From positions 1 to 64,000 of the forward strand of contig JBMNIX010000009.1 in the NCBI GenBank assembly GCA_050951365.1: a DNA stretch of 64,000 bases. The letters run 5' to 3'. Below the pieces are notes generated by a model that was given only the letters and a program-made list of their open reading frames with translations, ran no database searches and was not told the origin of the DNA. Below, one piece after another: positions 23,828 to 32,873 of this stretch. Numbering within the stretch: the first letter of the stretch is position 1; every line of letters begins with the position of its first letter. The DNA is from JAAYHG01 sp012735455 (lineage in GTDB: Bacteria; Bacillota; DTU030; DUMP01). The position numbers were made by a program, and so were the translations under genes.

Positions 23828-25132
23828 TTAGTTTGCTGTAAGTTTGTGTGCCCAGGTTTGGGCCTCGGCGATAATGCGTTCCTTATCCAGGGTTAGTGGC
23901 TGGCGCTTCTCAAGCAGCACCTGCCCGCGAACTAACACAGTATCTACATCTCCCGAATAGGCGGCGTACACTAACCGCGAGACCACGTCGTGGTGCGGAA
24001 CGAGGTGCGCTTCGTTTTCACTCAGAAGGACTAAATCAGCTTGTTTTCCTGGTTCCAGGCTTCCAATTCTGTCGGCCAGTCCGAGAGCGCGGGCCCCCAA
24101 GGTGGTCGCCAGTCTCAAAGCCACCGGAGCAGGAATAACGGTGGGGTCTTGGGTTGTACACTTATGTAGCAGTGCGGCCAAACGAACTTCTTCTAGGATG
24201 TCCAGGTTGTTGTTGCTGGCTGCCCCGTCAGTACCCAAGCCTACAGCTATATTCTTGGCCAGTAAATTTGGCAACGGAGCGATTCCACTGGCGAGTTTTA
24301 AATTACTACCGGGATTGTGGGCAACACCAATCCTGTCTTCGGCTAGGAGCTCAATGTCTGAGGGAGTCAGATGCACCAAATGAGCCGCTAGTACGGGTAC
24401 AGATCCGACTTGAGTCAAAGCTTCGTGCAGATATTCTACCGGGGTGAGCCCTGTCTTGGTACGCAATTCTTGGAATTCATCTCGGGTTTCCGCCAGGTGG
24501 ATATGTATGCCACAGCCCAGACTTCCCGCCGCTGCGATAACATCGCAGAGGAAAGGCAGAGGGCAGGTGTAGGGTGCATGCGGACCGAGGCGTGTTGTTA
24601 TGCGGCCTTGTGCGCTGCCTTGAAAGCGTTCAACAAATGTTATTGCCTGAGTCAGCGCCTTGTGTGCATCTGGTCTAACCCCAATTAATCCGGGCGCCAG
24701 ATCCGCTCTCAATCCACTCTCCTCTACTGCCCGTGCCGTTTCTTCACACAAGAAGTACATATCGGCAAAGGTTGTAACCCCGGCTTCTAGCATCTCTAGG
24801 CAAGCCAGGAGTGAACCCCAGTACACCGCTTCAGGAGTTAGTTTTGCTTCTAATGGCCAGATCTTGTCTTCCAGCCATGGTTTCAAGGCCAGGTCGTCGG
24901 CGTAACTGCGGAACAGCGTCATAGCAGCATGGGTGTGAGTGTTGATCAAACCAGGGATTGCAATTTTCCCGTGGCCGGAGATAACCCGATCTGGGTACCA
25001 GGCGCGACGTTCTTGGGTTGGACCAACGTAAACCAAGCGGTCGTCCTCAAGGATGATGTCTCCAGGAGAAAAAATATTTCCCTCACTATCTAGGGTAACC
25101 ACCGTGGCTCCCTCAATGAGCACTTTGCCCAA
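23828..25132 (-). CDS. mtaD: 5-methylthioadenosine/S-adenosylhomocysteine deaminase
   Basis: A 434-residue amidohydrolase that deaminates MTA and SAH. Metal ligands are seen in GLINTHTHAAMTLFRS (HxH), HIHLAETRDE, AHLVHLT and the catalytic Asp in GLGTDGAASNNNLD. The N-terminal and C-terminal strands form the small beta domain. TTG 25132 is the start, since GGAGGG lies 8 bp upstream inside the end of the TPR gene. Coupled translation is likely. With mtnN it gives two ways to handle MTA/SAH. Related enzymes can deaminate 5'-deoxyadenosine too. Confidence 0.88.
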   Translation of the reverse strand: MGKVLIEGATVVTLDSEGNIFSPGDIILEDDRLVYVGPTQERRAWYPDRVISGHGKIAIPGLINTHTHAAMTLFRSYADDLALKPWLEDKIWPLEAKLTPEAVYWGSLLACLEMLEAGVTTFADMYFLCEETARAVEESGLRADLAPGLIGVRPDAHKALTQAITFVERFQGSAQGRITTRLGPHAPYTCPLPFLCDVIAAAGSLGCGIHIHLAETRDEFQELRTKTGLTPVEYLHEALTQVGSVPVLAAHLVHLTPSDIELLAEDRIGVAHNPGSNLKLASGIAPLPNLLAKNIAVGLGTDGAASNNNLDILEEVRLAALLHKCTTQDPTVIPAPVALRLATTLGARALGLADRIGSLEPGKQADLVLLSENEAHLVPHHDVVSRLVYAAYSGDVDTVLVRGQVLLEKRQPLTLDKERIIAEAQTWAHKLTAN

Positions 25133-25136
25133 TAAT

Positions 25137-26195
25137 TTACCCTCCTTTGCCAGTGATTCGATTTGCGCTATTTTTCCAGGTCTTTTTCTGCAGATGAACT
25201 AAGAAGGAGTGGGCTTCAGAGTTCCCAGCACGCGTAGCACGACGTAGGCAGCACAAGGCGGCAGCAAATTCGCGTTTTTGCCAGAGCAGACGCCCCAATT
25301 CATAATTACCAGCGGGTTCCTCGGGCTCTAACTTGAGAGCACACTTAAGGTGTAGTTCAGCTGCTTCCAAGTTGCCTACTTTGGCCTCGGCTTGTGCTAA
25401 GAGAATATGATATTTAGCTTCTCTTGGCGCCAGGCCCACTGCACGCTCGGCCCACAAACGAGCGTCACGGCAGAGATCCCGATCCAAGAGATACTCGGCA
25501 AAACCTGCCTGCCAAGCGGGCTCTGAGGGATCAAGACGAATTGCTTCCTGCCACGCTGCTTCTGCTTTGTCGTGCTTTTGGGTTGCCGCAAATACGCGGG
25601 CATAATCAACGAAAACAGCGGGGTTAAATGGTTCCAGGTTGCGGGCGCGTTCTAAGTAGCTAAGGGCCAAGTTCTCGTCAGTTTCTACTGCTAAAAGGGC
25701 CATACGACACAGGTTCGGGACAACGCGCTCTTCCTCGTCCAAAACAACAGAAAAGGACATGTGTTCCAGTAATTCAATTAAGGGTCGCTCCTCTTTAGCA
25801 AGTAAGAGCCCCTGCTGCCACAAGGCCCGTGCTTCCTGCAATTTTCCTTGTTTAAAATACACCAGGCCGAGTTCAGCATAAACATGGCCGTTTCGGGGCT
25901 GAGCGGCCAAGCACTTGCGGAATTCAACTGCTGCCTCCCGGTAACGTCCCTGCCTGCTATATAAACAGCCTAGGTAATAGTGAGCTCGGCTTAGACCAGG
26001 ATACAACTTAAGTGCGGCTGAAAAGCATTCTTCTGCGGAACCTACTAACCTTCCTGTTAGGTATGCTTGTCCTAAGTCTAGTAATTGTTCTGGCTTGGCA
26101 GAGGTTATCGTACCTTCTAACCTGGCCACTACCTGTTCCCAGCTCTCTTCTGCTACGGTAAGTGCGGAAGTGTCTTGGGTGGTTAGGACAGTCAT
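25137..26195 (-). CDS. TPR repeat protein
   Basis: A 352-residue soluble protein made mainly of TPR units, about eight. Examples are AHYYLGCLYSRQGRYREAAV, HVYAELGLVYFKQGKLQEAR, AVFVDYARVFAATQKHDKA and AGNYELGRLLWQKREFAAAL. No enzymatic domain or signal peptide is seen. It lies 4 bp before mtaD and 44 bp after surE in one operon. TPR arrays bind proteins, but the partner is unknown. Confidence 0.75.
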   Translation of the reverse strand: MTVLTTQDTSALTVAEESWEQVVARLEGTITSAKPEQLLDLGQAYLTGRLVGSAEECFSAALKLYPGLSRAHYYLGCLYSRQGRYREAAVEFRKCLAAQPRNGHVYAELGLVYFKQGKLQEARALWQQGLLLAKEERPLIELLEHMSFSVVLDEEERVVPNLCRMALLAVETDENLALSYLERARNLEPFNPAVFVDYARVFAATQKHDKAEAAWQEAIRLDPSEPAWQAGFAEYLLDRDLCRDARLWAERAVGLAPREAKYHILLAQAEAKVGNLEAAELHLKCALKLEPEEPAGNYELGRLLWQKREFAAALCCLRRATRAGNSEAHSFLVHLQKKTWKNSANRITGKGG

Positions 26196-26239
26196 ATCTC
26201 ATCCCCCCACCCAGAGTATACCAAAACTGGTAATAAGTG

Positions 26240-27007
26240 TCAAAGCACTCCTGTGTTCCGAGACCAACTCCTTAGCTCATTAAGGCGATCGAAGTCAGTG
26301 AGGTCTAGGCCAAGGGGTGTTATTGATACAAAGCCATTTGCCACAGCGGCAATATCAGTGTCCTCTCCGGCACCTACTTCTGGGAGGGGTTCACCTACTA
26401 ACCAGTAGTATGTGTGACCGCGAGGATCTTGGCGAGCTTCAAAGGCTGTTTGGTAGTGTTGGGAAGCGAGGCGAGTAATGCGCACCCCTTTAATCTTTTC
26501 TTGGGGCAGGTACGGGACGTTGACATTGAGAAGGGTCCGACTTAGAGCCGATTTTTGATAAAGCCGTTCGGCCACAGACCTAGCTACTCTTGCCGCCACA
26601 GCATAATCTAAATCGGCAGCATAGCTGGCTAAGGAAACTGCCACGGCAGGGACACCGTTAAGCAGCCCTTCCAGTGCCGCCGCCACGGTACCGGAGTAGA
26701 AAACATCGATGCCCATGTTAGGACCCCGGTTAACCCCTGACACTATAAGATCAGGCCGCTTAGGCAGAAGTGTACTTAAAGCCAGTTTGACGCAGTCACC
26801 AGGGGTACCGCTGATGGCCCACGCTAGTCCGATTTGCTCTACGGGTCTAGCCCGCAAAGGACGGTCCATGGTAATGGCATGACCGGAAGCACTGCGCTCC
26901 CGGTCAGGTGCTGCTACAGCTATTTCGTGGTGGCGGGAAAACTCCGCTACCAGGGCTTGAATTCCCTCGGCGCTGATGCCGTCATCATTGGTGAGGAGGA
27001 CGAACAT
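26240..27007 (-). CDS. surE: 5'/3'-nucleotidase SurE
   Basis: A 255-residue SurE, a metal-dependent phosphatase acting on nucleoside monophosphates. The family signature MFVLLTNDDGISAEGIQAL is at the start, with SGTPGDCVKLAL and SGVNRGPNMGIDVFYSGTVA further on. ATG 27007 has GGAGG 7-8 bp upstream. A longer frame to 27043 has no support. It is part of the run from the Cys-rich gene to mtaD. Confidence 0.94.
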   Translation of the reverse strand: MFVLLTNDDGISAEGIQALVAEFSRHHEIAVAAPDRERSASGHAITMDRPLRARPVEQIGLAWAISGTPGDCVKLALSTLLPKRPDLIVSGVNRGPNMGIDVFYSGTVAAALEGLLNGVPAVAVSLASYAADLDYAVAARVARSVAERLYQKSALSRTLLNVNVPYLPQEKIKGVRITRLASQHYQTAFEARQDPRGHTYYWLVGEPLPEVGAGEDTDIAAVANGFVSITPLGLDLTDFDRLNELRSWSRNTGVL

Positions 27008-27023
27008 GAAGGAGCCTCCTAAA

Positions 27024-27311
27024 CTAAGGTTCCAGTAATTCACGTGCTACACAGTTGGGGCAAAGGTGCGACGGTTCATCCATCGCAACATTGAAGCGTG
27101 TACAGCAAAAGAAGGTTATGCTCTGACCACGCAGTCCGAACCGTTTTACAGGTTTAAGGTACGTACACTGGCGGTTGGTTAGAACACGGGGTATGCTGCA
27201 GCCTGCACAAGCCCATTTCGTTTCGCTGTCAGAAGGGGAGAATGTTGCTTTCCCTAGCTGGCAGCAAACTTCTGCGGCCGTAAGAACCTGGAACGGGCAA
27301 TAGTCACTCAT
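27024..27311 (-). CDS. Small cysteine-rich protein
   Basis: A 95-residue protein with about ten cysteines, in patterns such as YCPF, VCCQLG, WACAGCSIP, RQCTYL, FFCCTRF and HLCPNCV. This suggests a metal or iron-sulfur site. ATG 27311 follows TAGGGGGGAC. The gene lies 16 bp before surE and is probably cotranscribed. I do not recognise the family and infer no function beyond metal binding. Confidence 0.6.
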   Translation of the reverse strand: MSDYCPFQVLTAAEVCCQLGKATFSPSDSETKWACAGCSIPRVLTNRQCTYLKPVKRFGLRGQSITFFCCTRFNVAMDEPSHLCPNCVARELLEP

Positions 27312-27399
27312 GGTGTCCCCCCCTAGCACATTTCCGAGTGTAGTAATCTATGCGTGAAGCACTAGGGGTGGTGACACGAAGTATCACAACGTACTGAGC

Positions 27400-29475
27400 T
27401 TACTCTTCGGCCTTGTTTTTCCTAGCCTGTGCAACAACTTCTTCGGCGATTCGTCCTGGTACTTCCTCGTAGTGGTCAAACGTCATGACAAAGCTGCCGC
27501 GGCCTTGTGTCAGCGATCTCAAGTCAATAGCATATTTGGAAAGTTCGGCTGCTGGTACCTGGGCCTTGACTACTTGCAAGCCGCCCGTAGGTTCAAGTCC
27601 CAGGATACGTCCACGCTTAGAGTTAAGGTCGCCGATTACATCACCCATATAAGTGTCAGGAACTGTGACCTCGAGATTCATAATGGGTTCTAGGAGAACA
27701 GCACCTGCTTGCTCGGCGCCTTTCTTAAAAGCCATGCTGGCTGCAATCTTGAAGGCCATCTCAGAGGAATCTACTGGGTGGTAGGAACCATCAACCAAAG
27801 TCACCTTTACATCCACAACGGGATAACCACCTAGGATGCCCTCTTGCATGGCTTCCCGAACACCCTTTTCAACAGCGGGAATATACTGCTTAGGAACCGC
27901 ACCTCCGAAGATCTTTTCTTCGAATTGGAACCCTGTGCCTTCTGGTAACGGTTCCATCTCAAGCCACACGTGACCATATTGCCCGTGGCCACCAGTTTGT
28001 TTCTTGTGTTTGCCTTCAATCTTAACCGGCTTGCGTAAGGTCTCCCTGTAAGGAACCGAGGGCGTAGAGGTGATTACCTCTACACCAAATTTTCTTCTTA
28101 GCCGTTCCATGGTAACGTCAATATGAACATCGCCCATGCCGGAGCAGATCAACTCGCGGGTTTCCACTTCTTTACGAACGGTGATGGTTGGATCTTCTTC
28201 CATTAGCCGTGCTAAGCCAGTACTAAGCTTGTCTTCGTCACCTTTAGATTTCGCTGCTATGGCTACAGAGTAAGAGGGCGCAGGGAACTTAAGCGCAGGC
28301 AGGGTTAGGCCACGGTCTTTCTCGTTGCACAAGGTGTCCCCTGTAGCTGTCTCCTGAAGCTTGGCAACGGCGCCAATGTCTCCAGTTCCCACAGCGTTTA
28401 CAGGGTTTTGGACCTTACCTCTTGGTATAAACACCTGACCTACTCTCTCGGCCTTTTCCTTACTTGTGTTGTAGACAGTGCTGTCCGAGGTAAAGTTGCC
28501 CCGAAAAACGCGGAAGTACGTCAGCTTGCCCACAAAGGGGTCCGCCACTGTCTTAAAAGCCTGGGCCACTAACGAGCCGTTTGGATCAGCCTCAATAAAG
28601 ATTTCCTCCCCGTTTTCCATAGCCGGAACAGCGGGACGATCTAGAGGTGACGGCAGATAATGAACAATGGCGTCCAGCAAGAGTTGCGAGCCTTTGTTTT
28701 GATAGGCAGCCCCACACAGTACGGGGAAAAGCTTGCCTTCTAGAGTGCCGCGGCGCAGTCCTTGAACAATCTCGTCTTGAGACAACTCTTCGCCGTCAAG
28801 GTACTTCATGGTAAGCTCATCATCGGTTTCAGCAGCGGCTTCGATCAGTTTTTCCCGGTGTTCTTCAGCCATGCTAAGTAAGTCTTCCGGAATGGAAGTC
28901 TCCTTGAGCTTGGTGCCTTCAAAATAGAAGGCTTTCATGTTTACAAGATCAACAATGCCGCGAAAGTTTGCTTCTTGCCCAATGGGAAGTTGCAATGCAA
29001 TGGCCCGCGGTGAGAGCTCGGATTGGATTTGCTCCAAGGTCCGCGTAAAGTTTGCATTTTCGCGGTCCAGCTTGTTGACAAAAACGAGGCGCGGAAGGCC
29101 TTTTTCCTCCGCCATGCGCCAGACACGGTGGGTATTGATCTCTACTCCCGAAGCTGCGCAGGCAAGAACCAAAGCAGCGTCAGCAACACTGAGTGCACCG
29201 ATGACATCACCAATGAAGTCAGCGTAACCTGGGGTGTCAAGTAGATTTACTTTGTGACCCGTCCATTCACAGGGTAGCAAGGCGGCATTGATAGTTATTT
29301 TACGCTTGATTTCATCCGGATCGTAATCGGCTACTGTGTTACCTTCGTCTACTCGTCCCAGCCGATCACTGCCACCACTGGTGTAAAGGAGGGCCTCTGC
29401 CAGGGAGGTTTTGCCTGCGCTCCCATGGGAAATCAGTGCAACGTTGCGTATTTTGTCAGTTGCATAGTCCTTCAA
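27400..29475 (-). CDS. Elongation factor G-like translational GTPase
   Basis: A 691-residue protein with EF-G domain order. The G domain has G1 SHGSAGKTS (EF-G usually has AHIDAGKTT), DTPGYADF and NKLDREN. Domain II, domain III, the domain IV segment (TGGHGQYGHVWLEMEPLPEG) and a domain V (VPDTYMGDVIGDLNSKRGRI) are present. It belongs to the EF-G paralogue group often called EF-G2 or FusA2 and not the main FusA, which is normally beside tuf and rpsL. The main role may be translocation under other conditions, or ribosome recycling. Confidence 0.85.
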   Translation of the reverse strand: MKDYATDKIRNVALISHGSAGKTSLAEALLYTSGGSDRLGRVDEGNTVADYDPDEIKRKITINAALLPCEWTGHKVNLLDTPGYADFIGDVIGALSVADAALVLACAASGVEINTHRVWRMAEEKGLPRLVFVNKLDRENANFTRTLEQIQSELSPRAIALQLPIGQEANFRGIVDLVNMKAFYFEGTKLKETSIPEDLLSMAEEHREKLIEAAAETDDELTMKYLDGEELSQDEIVQGLRRGTLEGKLFPVLCGAAYQNKGSQLLLDAIVHYLPSPLDRPAVPAMENGEEIFIEADPNGSLVAQAFKTVADPFVGKLTYFRVFRGNFTSDSTVYNTSKEKAERVGQVFIPRGKVQNPVNAVGTGDIGAVAKLQETATGDTLCNEKDRGLTLPALKFPAPSYSVAIAAKSKGDEDKLSTGLARLMEEDPTITVRKEVETRELICSGMGDVHIDVTMERLRRKFGVEVITSTPSVPYRETLRKPVKIEGKHKKQTGGHGQYGHVWLEMEPLPEGTGFQFEEKIFGGAVPKQYIPAVEKGVREAMQEGILGGYPVVDVKVTLVDGSYHPVDSSEMAFKIAASMAFKKGAEQAGAVLLEPIMNLEVTVPDTYMGDVIGDLNSKRGRILGLEPTGGLQVVKAQVPAAELSKYAIDLRSLTQGRGSFVMTFDHYEEVPGRIAEEVVAQARKNKAEE

Positions 29476-29650
29476 TTATGATTCCCCCTTACTTATCAAG
29501 GCTCGACTGCCTCGTCCTTACCTGTAATTCGGTAGGATCGTTCACTTTTCCTTCTTAGAACGTAGTGACAATACCAAAAGTACTACCAGTATATAGTATA
29601 CCCTTAGTTTACCCTAGAGTGTCTTTCATTGTCCCCCTTGGTTCCCGGTA

Positions 29651-30685
29651 TCAAGTTGCGTTTCGCCTCCGGTCACTAAAACGTTCCAATGCGAGGACCA
29701 ACAAGCGATCAATTAGGTCGGGATATGATAGCCCTGTGGCTTGCCAAAGCCGTGGGTACATGGAGTATCTAGTAAAGCCAGGAATGGTGTTTATTTCGTT
29801 CAGTATCACTCGACCCGTGTCGCGATGGATGAAAAAGTCCACCCGTGCCATACCGCTACAGTCTATTGCCTGGAAGGCGGCCACAGCCAGAGCGCGCACC
29901 TCTTCGCTTACTGCGGCAGGAACAGGGGCTGGAATAAGAAGATCGGAACCACCCTCACTATATTTAGCGCCATAATCATAGAACTCATTGTGGGGAACAA
30001 TCTCTCCGATTATCGATGCCTCAGGGAAATCGTTGCCCAAGACCGAGCACTCTATCTCACGACAAGGAATGTACTCTTCTACAATTACTTTACGGTCATA
30101 GCTACAGGCTAGTTTCAGGGCTTGGGCCAATTCTGCTTTGTCGTTAGCCTTGCTGACGCCTACGCTGGAGCCGAGATTAGCTGGTTTAACAAACACCGGT
30201 AAACCAAGTTTTGCCACGATGTCTTCCAATACGCTCTCAGGGTCTTCTTCGAAGTGGCGACGCCAGGCTACGGTATAGGCGGCTATCGGAAAGTTGTTGG
30301 CACGAAAGATTTGTTTCATTATGACCTTATCCATACCTATAGATGAGGCTAGTACATCAGCACCGACGTAGGCTACACCACACATTTCAAACAGTCCTTG
30401 AATTGTGCCGTCTTCGCCATAAGGTCCATGGAGAACAGGGAAGATAACGTCCAGTGAAGATAGAAGGGCGGTTGGTGCTGGGCCACCGGGGTCTTTAGTT
30501 CCCTGTTTGAGGGCTTCCCAAGGATTGCCTTCAGTAAGCCAGCCGCCGCATTTGGTAATACCGATGAGTACAGGTTCGTACCGATCCCGAGGCAGAAACT
30601 GGATTACTGATTCAGCCGACATAAGTGAAACTTCATGCTCACCAGATTGACCACCGAAAACGATACCTACTTTTTTTACCGGCAT
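29651..30685 (-). CDS. ddl: D-alanine--D-alanine ligase
   Basis: A 344-residue ATP-grasp ligase that makes D-Ala-D-Ala for peptidoglycan. Signature 1 is GGQSGEHEVSLMSA, and signature 2 includes the C-terminal VDFFIHRDTGRVILNEINTI followed by PGFTRYSMYPRL. PVFVKPANLGSSVGV forms part of the ATP site. The residue pattern near VEEYIPCREIECSVLGN fits Ddl. The start is ATG 30685. It lies after the DUF2508 gene on the same strand. Confidence 0.93.
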   Translation of the reverse strand: MPVKKVGIVFGGQSGEHEVSLMSAESVIQFLPRDRYEPVLIGITKCGGWLTEGNPWEALKQGTKDPGGPAPTALLSSLDVIFPVLHGPYGEDGTIQGLFEMCGVAYVGADVLASSIGMDKVIMKQIFRANNFPIAAYTVAWRRHFEEDPESVLEDIVAKLGLPVFVKPANLGSSVGVSKANDKAELAQALKLACSYDRKVIVEEYIPCREIECSVLGNDFPEASIIGEIVPHNEFYDYGAKYSEGGSDLLIPAPVPAAVSEEVRALAVAAFQAIDCSGMARVDFFIHRDTGRVILNEINTIPGFTRYSMYPRLWQATGLSYPDLIDRLLVLALERFSDRRRNAT

Positions 30686-30717
30686 AAGGCCATCTCCTCT
30701 TTCTACTTCTCGTTCCT

Positions 30718-30957
30718 CTAGCGCACTGCCTTTTGAAAAAGCTGTTCTTTAGAGAGTTGAAATCCGTCGCGTTTCAGCAGTCGGAGCAGGTACAGGTAGC
30801 GTAGACGTGCTGCCCGTTCCCAAAATATCGCGAAGTCAACAAGATAAGGGTCCGTTACCTCAGAGAAAAAACGTTCCGCTTGGTGCCAATCTTCTTTTGC
30901 CTCCCGTATTAAGGTAAGGGGATCATTATTTACAAGGTTTTCTCGCAACGAATCCAT
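30718..30957 (-). CDS. DUF2508 (YaaL-like) small protein
   Basis: A 79-residue protein with the family pattern KEDWHQAERFFSEVTDPYLV followed by AARLRYLYLLRLLKRDGF. DUF2508/YaaL is widespread in Firmicutes, often beside recR and bofA, with unknown function. Here it stands by itself upstream of ddl. ATG 30957 follows GGGAGGAGAA. The frame reaches 30975 without added support. Confidence 0.7.
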   Translation of the reverse strand: MDSLRENLVNNDPLTLIREAKEDWHQAERFFSEVTDPYLVDFAIFWERAARLRYLYLLRLLKRDGFQLSKEQLFQKAVR

Positions 30958-31068
30958 TTCTCCTCCCGCCCCCATTTAGTATTATCCTGAAGTTTCTTCA
31001 GGCTGCAAGAATCCCCAGGGTACTAAAAACTATGCCCTCTTCGTAATTATGTTTCTAGAAATGATACC

Positions 31069-32277
31069 CTAAAATTCGATCCAAGCTTTAAGCCAGTCAT
31101 GGTTATCCGGGGGAGAGGTAAAGACGATACCTGCCAATCCTTCGCTTTTTACCGTCTGGGCTACTCCTGAGGCTGCCGTACCGGGTGCCGCCAACAACAA
31201 CTTGGTCGGACTGAGATGGCGCCTGACGTGTTTCATGGCTAGGGCAAAGTCTTGTAAAGGAGACGCCAGAATATACCAGTCTACACCTAGCAATGAGGCA
31301 GGCATCTCGGATGCCAAAGAGGCGGTCTCCAGGCTTATGGCCCTGGAGATGCCCTTTTGCCTGCCTTTGAGTTGGGCAAGATAAACCAGGTCAGCTGGTA
31401 ATTTGGCTTGATAACACCAGCTCTGATGTCGAGGAAGCTTCTCCCTGCCACCTGGTACAATGCGAAAAAGTGAAAGCGAGTGCTCTTTAGCCAGCCCTGC
31501 CCAAGTTTTCTCTTGTTCCGGGTAGATGAAAACTCCTCTCAGCCACGGAAGCCATGGCTCCCAACCCTGAGGGTCACCAGTTGGTACGGCGAAAAAACTA
31601 GGCCAAGGCGGCCTACAGATAGGTATTTTGATAACCGTACCGAGGCCGGTGGAAACAATACTTTTTCTTAGGCGGTAGCGTGAAATACCGAGCTTATCTG
31701 CTATCTGTTCATCATCTCCTCCCTCTGTCACTAGTGCCCAATCGGGCCATGAAGCCAGCGGGTTCACAATGCAGCAGGTGACACCTTTTAGGAGATTAGA
31801 CAACTTTGTGTTTTCCCAGCAGTTTCCTCTCAGATGGAGGGCATTCTTTTTTTTGTTGTCAGGGGCGGTGCAAAGAACAGCTCTTTTGTTTAGTACGCAA
31901 AGAACATTTTTCTCTTTTCCCTTACCGCGCTGTTCAAGGCGAAAAAAACCTGGCTGCAAGATTCCCGGTGAACCATTATAGGGGGAGGCAAACAGTACTT
32001 TATTTCCCTCCCTAATCTGCAACAGGGACCAGGGCAGTAGGAGCTGGACATGACGTTCAGGGGGACAAAGCCCTAATCGCAAGTGTTCCCAAGTACTGTG
32101 GTCGCAAACACCAGTTGCTTCAAGCCCCTGGTTTGTCTGGTAACGCCTTAGCCACTTTTCAGTCTCGGGACCCCAAGAACCGTCTGTCTTTAGCTGAACC
32201 CCTAGCTGGAAGGCTAAGCTCTCCTGTAGGACTCTTACCTCCCGACCGCATGCCCCTCGGCTAAGGAAGACTGTCAC
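31069..32277 (-). CDS. Peptidoglycan-binding protein with YkuD-like, LysM-like and GH18-like parts
   Basis: A 402-residue protein with a peptidoglycan-binding domain at the N-terminus (REVRVLQESLAFQLG, then DGSWGPETEKWLRRYQTNQG). Next is a part resembling an L,D-transpeptidase (LLQIREGNKVLFASPYNGSP, LQPGFFRLEQ, ALHLRGNC, GVTCCIVN), in which the usual HG and SHGC signatures are eroded. A LysM-like unit follows (ALVTEGGDDEQIADKLGIS, ending VIKIP), and the last 160 residues resemble a degenerate glycosidase barrel. GTG 32277 is chosen because GGAGGTGA lies 5 bp upstream. There is no signal peptide. The make-up suggests spore or cell-wall remodelling, but the enzyme signatures are weak. Confidence 0.6.
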   Translation of the reverse strand: MTVFLSRGACGREVRVLQESLAFQLGVQLKTDGSWGPETEKWLRRYQTNQGLEATGVCDHSTWEHLRLGLCPPERHVQLLLPWSLLQIREGNKVLFASPYNGSPGILQPGFFRLEQRGKGKEKNVLCVLNKRAVLCTAPDNKKKNALHLRGNCWENTKLSNLLKGVTCCIVNPLASWPDWALVTEGGDDEQIADKLGISRYRLRKSIVSTGLGTVIKIPICRPPWPSFFAVPTGDPQGWEPWLPWLRGVFIYPEQEKTWAGLAKEHSLSLFRIVPGGREKLPRHQSWCYQAKLPADLVYLAQLKGRQKGISRAISLETASLASEMPASLLGVDWYILASPLQDFALAMKHVRRHLSPTKLLLAAPGTAASGVAQTVKSEGLAGIVFTSPPDNHDWLKAWIEF

Positions 32278-32338
32278 TAGTATCACCTCCGAGTGGAGAG
32301 CTGCATACCAGCATATGTAACGGTGGTCATTAAGGTGC

Positions 32339-32367
32339 AAAAAAAGAAACCCCTCAACGGGGTTTCT
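32339..32367 (-). terminator. Intrinsic terminator after speH
   Basis: On the - strand GAAACCCC-GTTGA-GGGGTTTC is followed by seven T residues. Confidence 0.85.
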
Positions 32368-32387
32368 TATGACAATAGTACTGACTC

Positions 32388-32762
32388 TTAGGATTTGGGT
32401 ATTGGCGGAACCTCCTCGAATAGACCACGTTTCATCTCAGCTACGGTAACCTTGTCCGCCTGAAAAGCGGAAAGTATATATTCATAGGCGTCCCAGGGGT
32501 CCACCTCATCGCCACAAGTAAAGACGTCCACAGCCGCATAACCGAGTTCTGGCCAGGTGTGAATGGCCAAGTGAGATTCGGATATGATCACGACACCACT
32601 TACTCCCTGCGGGCTAAATCGGTGAAAAGCTACCTCACGAACCTCTGCGCCAGCAGAGAGTGCTGCGTCGACAAAGGTCTTTTCAATCTGGGTTGGATCA
32701 TTCAATAGAGTGGAATCACACCCGAAAAACTCGGCTAGGATGTGACGCCCCAGTGCTTTCAT
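32388..32762 (-). CDS. speH: S-adenosylmethionine decarboxylase proenzyme
   Basis: A 124-residue class 1B AdoMet decarboxylase. The processing site is SESHLAIHTWPELGYAAVDV, where the Ser after Glu becomes the pyruvoyl group, and FTCGDEVDPW holds the catalytic Cys. It forms decarboxylated AdoMet for spermidine synthesis, a reaction sequence that yields MTA. ATG 32762 has GGGAGGGCGGG upstream. It has its own promoter and terminator, so it is a single-gene unit. No spermidine synthase gene is in the window. Confidence 0.94.
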   Translation of the reverse strand: MKALGRHILAEFFGCDSTLLNDPTQIEKTFVDAALSAGAEVREVAFHRFSPQGVSGVVIISESHLAIHTWPELGYAAVDVFTCGDEVDPWDAYEYILSAFQADKVTVAEMKRGLFEEVPPIPKS

Positions 32763-32803
32763 TTCCCGCCCTCCCTCAAATATCTTGATTATGGTCAACT
32801 AAG

Positions 32804-32831
32804 ATTTTAACAGAGTCTGGCGCGATGTCAA
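32804..32831 (-). promoter_or_regulatory. Sigma-A promoter for speH
   Basis: On the - strand TTGACA (32831-32826), 16 bp, TAAAAT (32809-32804), about 40 bp before the speH start. Confidence 0.75.
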
Positions 32832-32873
32832 GATATTCTAAGGCGGTTAGAGGCTTTGGTGGAATTCCTGCGT

